A DNA stretch of 64,000 nucleotides from Lachnospiraceae bacterium. GTDB taxonomy: Bacteria; Bacillota; Clostridia; Lachnospirales; Lachnospiraceae. The stretch is taken from positions 16,395-80,394 of the forward strand of contig JAFSYI010000084.1 of assembly GCA_017450065.1 (NCBI GenBank), read 5' to 3'. Made by a program: the position numbers and the translations under genes. A model generated the notes under the pieces. That model did not search any database. It was not told where the DNA came from and saw only the letters and a list, made by a program, of their open reading frames with translations. Shown here piece by piece: positions 34,519 through 45,600 of this stretch (positions are counted from its first letter, which is position 1; the number at the start of each line of letters is the position of its first letter).

Positions 34519-34758
34519 TCATTCGTCCATAAGAATCGTTACCGGCGCTATCCTGACTACGCTTACATTTCCCTGCTGATCCACTATCTCATCCTCTATG
34601 CGGCCCGTAAATCCCCAGATAACAGCTCCTGTGAGAAGCATAAGGATGCATCCCAGTATCAGCCACATGCTGATCCCCGTTATCTTCATATAGTCGTCTA
34701 TCTTTTCGGGTGAGGATATCCTTTCTATACTCTTTTCTCTGAAAATCGATTTGTTCAT
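34519..34758 (-). CDS. Truncated HlyD/NHLM secretion adaptor (N-terminal stub)
   Basis: 79 residues. The start FREKSIERISSPEKIDDYMK and a single membrane helix (about 31-52, WLILGCILMLLTGAVIWGF) match the N-terminus of NHLM secretion proteins of the HlyD family, which are usually about 400 residues. Here the reading frame stops after about 25 residues of the periplasmic part (NVSVVRIAPVTILMDE). The C39 gene begins only 26 bases later, so no remnant of the rest remains. The sequence is clean and has its own start, so it may be a functional mini-subunit and not decay. It starts directly after the phosphatase stop. Confidence 0.7.
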   Translation of the reverse strand: MNKSIFREKSIERISSPEKIDDYMKITGISMWLILGCILMLLTGAVIWGFTGRIEDEIVDQQGNVSVVRIAPVTILMDE

Positions 34759-36552
34759 TTATTCCTCCACTTTACCAAAGTAATTAAACATAAGCATTGT
34801 TATGTCATCAAACTGCGGTGCCTCACCTACAAATTCATCAATATCCTTACGTACAGCCCTTAAGACTTCCTCAGGCTTTTCGTCTTTCGTACGGTTCAGC
34901 ACATTAAGCATGCGGTCTGTTCCGTAAAGCTCATTATTGGCATCGGTAGCCTCGGCAACACCATCGGTATATACATAGAGACTGTCTCCGGGATAAAGCT
35001 CGAACTCATGCTGTCTGAAAGGAATACCTTCCATCGTTGCAACAGCCGGGGAATGCTTATAGATCGACAGCTCGAAATCCCCGTCTTTTCTCCTGATCGC
35101 AGGATGTTCATGTCCTGCATTGGCAGCCCAGCCTTTCCCCGTGCTGATTTCTATGATGGCAAGCCATACGGTTACGAACAGCTCGGCGTCATTTCCCTCA
35201 CACAGTGTATCATTAACCTCGGAAAGTATATCTCCGGGAAGCCCTCCCTGCTGAGTCCTTGTCTTAATAAGAGTCTTGGCGATAACCATGAACAGTGCTG
35301 CGGGAACGCCCTTACCGGATACATCCGCCATAACAAGAGCTATGTGATCGTCGTCTACCATGAAGAAATCATAGAAGTCTCCACCAACCTCCTTGGCCGG
35401 ATTCATGGTAGCATACAGATCGAATTCGTCCCTGGTCGGAAATGCGGGGAATACTCTTGGCAGCATGTCCGCCTGGATCTGCGTTGCGACGTTAAGCTCG
35501 GCTCCGATACGCTCCTTCTCTGCCGTGACATGCTGGAGATTGACCATGTAATCCTTAAGTTCAACGATCATATCGGCGAACTGGTCGGACAGGCTCCTTA
35601 TCTCGTCATTGCCTTTTTCATTTACACGTATTTCGTCAGCAACATGTACATCCTTGCTGTCAGAATACTTTTCAACACTTCCCTCAAGACTTATTATACG
35701 ATAAAGGAATTTCCTCTTAATTATGTAAACCATTGCGAGCATTCCAAAGAACAATACTAAAAATGCGCCGATAAACTGTACATACACACCATTCAGAATA
35801 GTCTTATTTACTGCATCAATATTCAAATCCGAACATACCAAGCCTATCTTCTCCCCATTGATATATACAGGTGTATAATAGGCATATGAATATCCGTACT
35901 CATTATCAAAAACATCAAAGCCTTCCGGCGATATACCTGTATGCCAAGCCTCCCACATTCTGGTATATTTCGCGGGATCCTCTTCTACTATATCCGCAAG
36001 CCTGATATATGTCTTTCCGTCAACAACCTTTTCCTCACGCACCGCATCTATCATATAACACATATTCGGTTCTTCAGTGGGGAAGATAAAGTATGTATAC
36101 TTAATTCCGAACGAATCCCTTGCCTCTTCGAAGACAGTAAGCCAGTATTCAAAGATATATGTGGCGTAAACCAGCTTAACATCCTCGTCAAGGTCATCAA
36201 AGAAGATATCTTGTCCATATATCTTACCGGGATATCTATCCATAAATATACTCTCGAATTTTTCCTTGCTTTCATTGAACTCATCATCATAATCTATCGG
36301 AATGAGCATCTCATCGCCATGCTTTAGTATATAATCCTTAAGATGGGCAAAATCAGTACCTTCTCTTTCTATCAATGCCCCCAGATAAATATTTATGTTC
36401 TTCAGGTTTTCCTCACACTGTCGGTGATAGGATCTGTCTTGAACAACATAGGTATATATGGTATTCATAATGAGAGTGACAAATGCATAAATTGTAAACA
36501 TTATTACGAACAGTTTTATCAGGCTTTTCTTCTTGATCTTATCATTCTTCAT
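34759..36552 (-). CDS. Membrane PP2C/SpoIIE-type Ser phosphatase with extracellular sensor and HAMP
   Basis: 597 residues: membrane helix about 13-35, extracellular domain about 36-265, second helix about 270-290, HAMP about 292-345, short coiled linker (LQHVTAEKERIGAELNVATQ), then the PP2C domain about 360-595 with EVGGDFYDFFMVDDDHIALV, ADVSGKGVPAALFM and APQFDDITMLMF (metal-binding Asp residues). Such enzymes dephosphorylate STAS anti-sigma antagonists in partner-switching systems. No STAS or anti-sigma gene is in the window. It lies between the NRPS and the adaptor stub on the same strand. Confidence 0.9.
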   Translation of the reverse strand: MKNDKIKKKSLIKLFVIMFTIYAFVTLIMNTIYTYVVQDRSYHRQCEENLKNINIYLGALIEREGTDFAHLKDYILKHGDEMLIPIDYDDEFNESKEKFESIFMDRYPGKIYGQDIFFDDLDEDVKLVYATYIFEYWLTVFEEARDSFGIKYTYFIFPTEEPNMCYMIDAVREEKVVDGKTYIRLADIVEEDPAKYTRMWEAWHTGISPEGFDVFDNEYGYSYAYYTPVYINGEKIGLVCSDLNIDAVNKTILNGVYVQFIGAFLVLFFGMLAMVYIIKRKFLYRIISLEGSVEKYSDSKDVHVADEIRVNEKGNDEIRSLSDQFADMIVELKDYMVNLQHVTAEKERIGAELNVATQIQADMLPRVFPAFPTRDEFDLYATMNPAKEVGGDFYDFFMVDDDHIALVMADVSGKGVPAALFMVIAKTLIKTRTQQGGLPGDILSEVNDTLCEGNDAELFVTVWLAIIEISTGKGWAANAGHEHPAIRRKDGDFELSIYKHSPAVATMEGIPFRQHEFELYPGDSLYVYTDGVAEATDANNELYGTDRMLNVLNRTKDEKPEEVLRAVRKDIDEFVGEAPQFDDITMLMFNYFGKVEE

Positions 36553-36629
36553 AGTGTTACATCCTTTACTTAATATATAATGATTTGTAGTTTTTATTAA
36601 AGATACCGGTCAGAACTCCTTTAACCATT

Positions 36630-39600
36630 TTATTTCATAATCAATTTTTTTACAATCTCCGATATAACACTTCGGTATTTGGAAAGAAATACCAGATGTT
36701 CATCATAATCACACGATATAATGAAAGTACGTCCCATAGTATATGTATATGACGCCCATGGATTGTCTCCGGACAAGGTATATAATACAGCATCATCCCC
36801 GGAATCGCTGGCAAGCAATATACTATCGATCTTAGCCATTACCCTGCCTTCTGTGTGCAATTCATTACAGACATTTGCCGAATAAACGAGATACGTTTCG
36901 TATAACGAATGCAGCAGCGTATCGCTGCTCTCTTCACCCATAAGCGCTTTCAGTCTGTTTCTCAGATAGGTGACATCCTGAATTTCCTCCATGTGGTCTT
37001 CACTGTTATCATCTACATTGCTTCCCGTAAAAATGGCCACAGCAGTTCTTAATCTTTCAGACCTTTCCTTATCTTTATCGTAAACACCTCCTTCATCCCT
37101 GTACGGAACTGATTCGAGCATTATAATTTGACCTACGGTATAGCCCTGCTTCTCCAGTATTCCTGCTATCATATGCGCTACGTTTCCTCCCTGTGAATAT
37201 CCCACAAGGATATCTCCATCCTTAAATTCCGTGACCACGCTGTCGGTATATTTCCTAACCGTATCGACCCACAGATTCTCACTGTACGGATCGTATCCGG
37301 TCAACTCATCAAGCGACATGGTGCCAAATCTGTTATACTTATCATCCGTTAAAGCGAATATTCTTCCCTCAGTGCTTATATCCTCAACAAATGGGATATA
37401 ACATAAAGACATTCCTCCGGATGGAGGTACACAGAAAATTGATGGCCGATCGATCCTCCCATCCCTAAGCAGCATCATTCCATTATTATTTCTCTCACTT
37501 CCGTTCCAATTATTTAACATGCGCTCACCGAGCAGTGCGGGCGTCGGGTAGCCTGCAACATCGGAAACTCTTATATGATATCTGTGAAGTCCGGATACAA
37601 GCTTCATTACATCTATTGAACTGCCACCCAGTTCGAAGAAGGAATCATTCCTGCCGATTCTTTCAATTCTCAGAATTTTCCTAAACAACCCGGCAACAAG
37701 TTGTTCAAAAAAGCCAACCGGTGCTGAAAATCCGGACATCTCTTTCGGCGTCGGAAGTGCCTTTATATCCAGCTTGCCGTTTATGGTAAGAGGCAATTCG
37801 TCCACTCTTTCTATAACCGATGGAACCATGTACGCAGGAAGCCTCTTTAAAAGCCTGTTTTTAAGCTGTCTCAGATCAAGCTCCTCCTCTGATGTTATAT
37901 AAGCAACAAGGTATGGCTCCCTATCTCCATCCTTCCGGTTTATTACCGCAACCTCCTTGACCGGTTCATACTTCCTGATGCAGTTCTCTATCTCACCTGT
38001 TTCTATACGGAACCCCCTTATCTTGATCTGATCGTCTTCTCTTCCAAGGAATCGCAGTTCCTTATCAAGACCATATACTCCGATATCTCCCGAATGATAT
38101 ATCTGTCCATCCTCATAAGGATTGTCCGTAAACTTCTGCCTGTTTAACTCATCACGGTTATGATACCCCCTTGCAAGTCCGTTACCACCGATGCATATTT
38201 CTCCTTTCTGTCCGATACCGCAAAGTTCATCCCCCTGCATGACATATACACGCTTACCCCGGTAAGGAGTACCGATGGGAATATACCTGGAATCTCCCGT
38301 CTCATACGTATGGACAGTCGCATTGACACAGGCTTCCGTCGGGCCATAATCATTTACCAGTATCTGTGTATATTTCGACCATATTGCAAAGGTTTCCGCA
38401 TTAGCAGCATCTCCTCCGGCGCAAACAATCTTAAGATCACCGAATTCGGCAGGGTCTAGAGCCTGCAGCAGTGCATTGGTGGTTATCAGTATCCTTACGC
38501 CTTTGTTCCTGCAGAATTCAGCAGTGTCCTCGGCACTTCCAAGCACTGACCTTGGTATCGTGCATACTGTTCCCCCGGAACCAAGGGTAACGAATATCTC
38601 CTGTAAAGAAGCATCAAACACATAATTAGCTGCCTGCAAGACCGGCATGTCGAAAAAACCGTAATACCCGATATTGGATATTACCATACCTGCAAGCGCG
38701 GAATGCCCGACCTCTACACCCTTAGGCTCACCTGTCGTACCGGAGGTATATATCATATAAGCCAGACGGTCACCAGACAGTCCGGACGGCAGAACAAGCT
38801 CCTCATCCACTTCATCATGGCTATTTGCTCGAACATCAACATCAATAACTCTTAGTCCAAGTTCCGTAAAAAGCTCTTCCCTGCCATCAGTTTCTGCGTC
38901 AGTGTATCGTAATATGGTCTCAGCGCCGCAATCTTTAATTATATATTTTATCCGCTCATCGGGATAATCAGGATCCAGCGGAACATATGCACCTCCTGAC
39001 ATAAATGCGGCTATCATCGATATTATCATACCGACACCCCTGTCACAGAAAAGCGCTATAAACCTTTCCCCACCGTATCCTATCCGGCCTGCCAGCCTTG
39101 CAGACAGAATCCAGAGTTCTCTATAGCTTAATTCAGAGTCAAGCCCGGAAACAGCCTTAGCATCCGGATTCTTCATAACTGTTTTACGGATCATATCAAG
39201 CACAGTCTGATTGGGTGACTCACATTTAATCCCTGCCATATCTCCAAGCATCATCCGACGTTCATCGGTCGGTATCCTCGCAAGCTCACCCATCTTATGT
39301 TCCAAATCCGATGTTATCTGATCTATTATATGCATATATCTTCCTACGAGAAGATCAATATAACGCCGGTCATAACGTGTTTTGTCATACTGTATTGATA
39401 CGGTAAAGCTACTACCCTCTTCAACACTTACGGAAATAGGATAATCGACCTCTTCATGTATCATTTCATATTGATACCGGTCATTGTTATCGGTTTCGGG
39501 GAAATTCTCATACACATAGTGCGTACTTATTAGATCTGATGCCTTAATACCATCCGTACCTGCCCTGTCAAGCGGCACATCAAGCGCATCCTGCATGGTA

Positions 39601-42600
39601 TAATAATCCTCCTGTCTCTGTCTGAACACCTCATGAACCTTTGTATCTGCTGTCCATTTTATTCTGACAGGTACGGTATTGATAAACATACCCACTGCAC
39701 TTGTGATCCCTTCCGGTCCGTTCTCACGTCCGGAGACTGTCTCGCCGAATACAACATCGTCCGTATTATTCTCAAAACCAAGCAATATTCCCCAAACACA
39801 ACCAAAAAAACATCCTGTAGTGATACGGTTTTTTTCTGCGAATCTGTGTATGCGTTCCTTACTTTGTCCGTCTATAGTAAAGCTTACAAAATCAGCAACA
39901 CCGCTCCTTCCTTCATTATCTTTACCGTAGAATATCCCTGTCCCTTCGTCTATACCTTCAAGATATTTGTTCCATGTTTCAAGCTTACCATATACATGCG
40001 AACCTGCTCTGTTTCTTAAGAAATCCGCAAATGAGCAGCCCAATCTGCTCTCCCTTTCCGCTGTATCAAACAGATACTCCGGACTTACTCCACGCATAAG
40101 CATTTGATAGTAATTCATAAAAGTATCGATAAGGATTGAAAAGCTCCATCCGTCAAGAATACAGTGATGCGACGTAATCAGCACTTCCATATCCGCATCA
40201 TGTATGGCTTTTTCCGGAATAGTCACCCTGAACATAATCTCTGAAGAGGGATTCATGCCACGCTCCAGATCTTCCTGAACCATCTCATCAAAACCCACGG
40301 CTTTGGAATATATTATTTCAGGCTTTATCCTATCTTCCTTCAGGATTATCTGAACCGGCTGTTCAAGACCGCTGTAAAGCATCTGTATACGCAGTACATC
40401 AAAACGGACAAACACTGCCTGCAATGCTTTTTCAAAATGAGAGCCGTCCCACTCCCCCTTTATGGTAAGTCTGTCTTGAAGAAAATAGGCACTGCTGTCA
40501 GGTTCAATCATGTATCTGTACAGCATTCCCTGCTGAAGTGGCGTGAGCGGACTTATCATCTCTATATCCTGTGGCGAATATATATCTGTTATTATTCTCC
40601 ACTCATCCATTGTAAGTATCCGCCCCACACAAAAATCAGACGGAGTATATATACGATCATTACGGGAGCTGCTTCGGACAATGGTCGTGATCATGCTTAC
40701 ATAATTGTCAACGATGCGTTCTATCCTGCCTGCCTCAAATACCTTGTCGTACAAGCACTCTATCTTAAAACCTGCTCCTGTATCCCGTATATTTACGGAA
40801 ATAGTCTCAGGATCCACATTTACGGGACTGATCTCTACTCCGCCATACTCATCGGTCCATTCTATGACCGAATCGTGCTTTACCTTCTCACTGCCAAGAT
40901 AATTAAACACAAGCCCGCCAAGCTCCGTAAGGTCATCAAACATAAGACCATACCCTATACCTGAATTCGGAATCCCCGCCATTAACTCCTTAAGCTCTAT
41001 GATCTGCTCATCGATCAGATTGTGGACATGTAGTATTACAGGATATACTGCAGTAAACCATCCCACCGTACGCTCAGTATGCGGCAGTATTCCTGCATCC
41101 GTACGTCCGTGACTCTCCATCTGAAGCAGTAAGACTTCTACGCCATCCGAATCAAATACCGATTTACAAAGAACTGCCATCAGAACTGTCTCCGGACCGG
41201 CTCCGTAACGAAGTTGAGCAAGTGTCTTCAGCTTGTGGGCGGTCACCTTATCCACAGTTCTTGAGACAGTACCATATCCCTTTTCGGTGTCACTTCCATT
41301 TCTCTTATACGAGTCCAACCATTCTGATATATTGTATCTTGAAGATTCCAGTTCTTCATGAACCGACATCCAATACTCTTTCTCGGATCTAAACGCATTA
41401 TTGCTTCCGTATTTCCACAGGCTTTCCGACCATTCCCCAAAGGATACAGTGCTGTCGGGGAGCAGCTTTAGTGACTCTTCATAGCCTCTGCTGTATAACT
41501 TTTTCTTTACCGCCTGTTCGTATAAAGTATTAATATCTTCCGTTATAATATCCCAGGATACCTCATCTATAACATAATGATGAAATGAAAGGAATAGATA
41601 AGTCTTCTTTCCGTCTTCAAATACCGCAGCACCCATCACTTTACCAGACATAAGATCCATTGAGGAATTAATGTCATTCATCAGCTTTTCACGTTCCACG
41701 GAAGATATATTTCCATATACTTTCAGTGTGAGTACCGGAGCCTCCCTGGCATCTCTTATGCCTATGTTTCCGTCATTCTTAAGGTACATCCTCAGCATAC
41801 CATGGCAATAGATCAGTCCGTTCAGAGCCCATTCAAGCGAATGTATATCCACTTTACCCTTAACAAGAAATACTGTGCTTTGATTGTAATATGAAGGCTC
41901 AGGCATATGTGCTGCCGCAAACATCCGCATAACGGGCGTAGGTCTGACTGTATCATATTCCCGATATGATATTTGCTCATTCCTTTTCAGAGCAGCCGCC
42001 ATACCCTTTATGCTATGGCTCTTTAAAACAGATGAGGCATTTATGGCATATCCCTTTTCTCTGAGTAATGCAACAATACGTATCGCCTTGATTGAATCGC
42101 CGCCAAGAGAGAGAAAATCATCGGAAACACTTACATTCTTCAGCCCCAGAACCTTCTCAAAGGACATACAACAATCCCTCTCTTCCTGTGTTACAGGGGC
42201 GCAATAGTCATTCATTATTGTCTGTCTGTCAATAACATCTCCCGGATCCGGCAAAAGATTCCGGTTTATCTTTCCGTTTATAGTAAGCGGTAATTCTTCA
42301 AGTGGAACAAGTACCGAAGGCACCATATATTCCGGAATCCTGTTCTTAAGTTCTTTTCTTATTCTCTTAAGTCCGGGATCTTCCGGGTCTTTCGGAACAT
42401 AATATCCACACAACAGCTTCTCGCCCTTGCTGTCTTTAACAATAACTACGGCATTCCTGACCGAAGCAATGGAACGCATCGCCGATTCCACCTCTTCAAG
42501 TTCTATCCTGAACCCGCGTATTTTGACCTGATTGTCTAAACGGCTTATAAATTCAATATTTCCGTCAGGCAACATCCTTGCAAGATCGCCGCTCCTATAC

Positions 42601-45600
42601 AGCTTTCCATCTGTAAAAGGGTCATCGGTAAATCTCTCTGCTGTCAGATCAGGTCTGTTGTGATAACCTCTGGCTACCTGTTTACCTGCTATACACAATT
42701 CTCCTGGAACTCCGATACCACAGAGTTCATTTCCTTGCATTATGTATATATTCAATCCGGGCGCAGGCCGCCCTATAGGTACGTTCTCTCCTTTTAAATC
42801 CGTCTCATCACTGAGCACTCCCTCTCTTGCAAAAACATAACTCGATGCATTGACAGTTGTCTCCGTAGGTCCATAAGTGTTATAAACAGTTCTTCCCCTG
42901 CTCCATGCAAGAAGTAATGACCTGTCAGGAGCTTCACCCCCGACATCCAGCAACCGCAGGCTCTTAAAATTATCAGAAGAAAGAAGTCTTAAGTATCCGG
43001 GGGTCAGAGAAGCCACTGTGACCTTATTATCCTCGCAATAACGTGCTAAAGCATCCGGATCATTGTTAAGTCCTTTGGGAATAAGACAGAGTGTACCACC
43101 AACTGTAAGAATATGGAATATGTCCCATACTGACTGATCGAAAACAAAATTTGCAAACTGAAGTACCGTATCTTCCTTATCAAGATCGTATATCTTCCCA
43201 TAGGCATCCAACATCGCCGAAAGCTGTCTGTGCTCCACCACAACACCCTTCGGTTCTCCTGAAGTACCTGATGTATAAATCATATATGCTATCCTGTCCA
43301 TACTTACTTGCGGCAGTTCTTCAGTCCCATTGGTTTTACCAACGGTATCATCCCGAACATCCCCGTCATATGATACCGTCAGAACTGTAATACCAATCTT
43401 ATCCGCCTCTTCCTTTATAAAAGACGGCAGCTCATATCCGCATACGACCATCGCATGCGGCATACAGTCTTTAAGCAGATACACGATCCTTTCCGCTGGA
43501 TATTCCAAAGACACCGGCACATACCCGGCTCCGGAACGTAATATCCCGAGTATCGATGCTATCATTCCAGTGCATCTGTCAGACAAAAGGATAACTCTTA
43601 AGTCTGTTGTAGCTTCATCGTTCTTGCCCCGATTCATCCTGCCGACATAAGTCCTGTCGGTCACATATGATCTCACAAGAGCTTCCGCTATCCTTCCCGA
43701 TCGGATCCACAGTGTCTCGTAACTGACAACTTCATTCCGAAATATAACCGCTGTCTTGTCGGGACATCCCACAACATGATCTTCAATGCGCTTGATGACC
43801 GTATTCTGTCTGTACGGACATTCATCTCCGGCTGCCAGTCTTAACAATTCCTTTCTCTCCGCAGCATCCGTCATTGATAATGTATCAATATCCCGATCCG
43901 CCTTATTGATACACTCTCTGATCAGATTCACATAATGTCTGCTCATAATGCTGACAGAATCCGATCTAAACAATTTCATATCGTATTCAAAGAAATAATT
44001 GTAGCATCCTTCATCTTTACCGGTTTCCAGAGTGATATCGTACATAGGTCTTTCGTCTGCGGGGAACGTAACCCATGCTCTCCTGTTGTTGATATCTGAA
44101 AGAGATGTCCCGAAATCCCTCATGGTAAAGAAATAATCAAACAGAAGATGATCATGCGATGTTCTTGTATATCCGCCAAGTGCCATAAAATCAGCGGCTA
44201 TATCCTCGATTGCAATATGCTTGAATGTATGACAATCAAGAATTCTCTCCTTTACCTGTCTTAAAAGTCCGGAAAAGGTATCTCCTTCCCTGATATCTGT
44301 TAAGACAGGTACGGTGCATGCAAACATTCCCTGCATTCTTTCGGTGTATTGGTCGCTCCGTCCGTCCATGACGGTTCCAGTGATAAATCTGCGTTGACCC
44401 GAATACTTATACAGAAGCACAAAATAAACTGCAATAAAAAACATATAAGGAGTAACTCCGCTGTTCTTACATAGTACATCGATACTCCCCGAAAGCTCCT
44501 TCTCTATTATCCCATATTCATGCCCCGCCTTCCCCGGATACAACGATCTTGCAATACTATCCTGAGGAAGCTGAAGCTCCTGAATATCATCATACCCAAC
44601 AAAAAGCTTTCTCCATGCATCACGACCCTTATTGTATGCTTTTGTCTCTGTCTGCCTTCTTTCCCATGCCGCATATTCTTTCTGATGAAGCCTTGGAAGA
44701 TCGATCTCCTGACCGTTATACAAGGCAACAAATTCCGAAGCAAACATCGAAGCACCAACACCGTCATTTATTATATGGTGCCAGTAGAATATAAGCCGAT
44801 TGCCCTCATACTTCCACCAAAACAGCGGAGCTTTATCTAGCATAAATCCTATCGGTTCCGTCACGACCCTCGAACTCTCCACCGCTCTGTCTATCCATTC
44901 GTAGGACGCCTCTTGTATCTTCTGAACAAATTTTCCGTCAATGATCTGAAAGCTGCTCCTTAAGCTCTCATGTATCCTGAACAGATCTGACAGGACTTCC
45001 ATAATCCTTACAATGTCAAGCGGTTCCTCGTTATTTATCACAGCACTTATAAGATATGTCGGATCATCATCAGCAAGAAGCGCCTGTGCTGTATATATTC
45101 TCTCCTGTGCCTTACTTATCTCATAGTATTCCTGCTCCGGCAGAGTCGAATCACTCATCGGTTCATATTCCAATATGTCCGTATTCTTATGCTTTTCTTC
45201 AACCTTAAGGGCTAATGCGACCACCGTTGGATTCTCCATAACATCTCTGACACTAAGCCGCACAGACAATTCTTTCTCAATACTATAAATAAGACCGGCA
45301 ATAAGGATCGAATTACCGCCTATAAGCATGAAATCATCATTTCTGCCTACTCTTTCGGTATTAAGCAGTAAGGCATATATCCCGGAAATCTTTCTCTCGG
45401 TTTCATTTTCAGGTTCTTCATAAGCTGCCTTATAATTCTCAAAGGATGGTTTCGGAAGCCTGTCATAATCAATCTTCCCGTTTGTATTAAGCGGGAAGCT
45501 GTTAACCCTTATGAAAAACGACGGAAGCATATAAGAAGGTTTTTTCAACAGTATGAACTGCGAAAGCCTGCCTTCATCTATTATATCTTCGGAAATGTAG

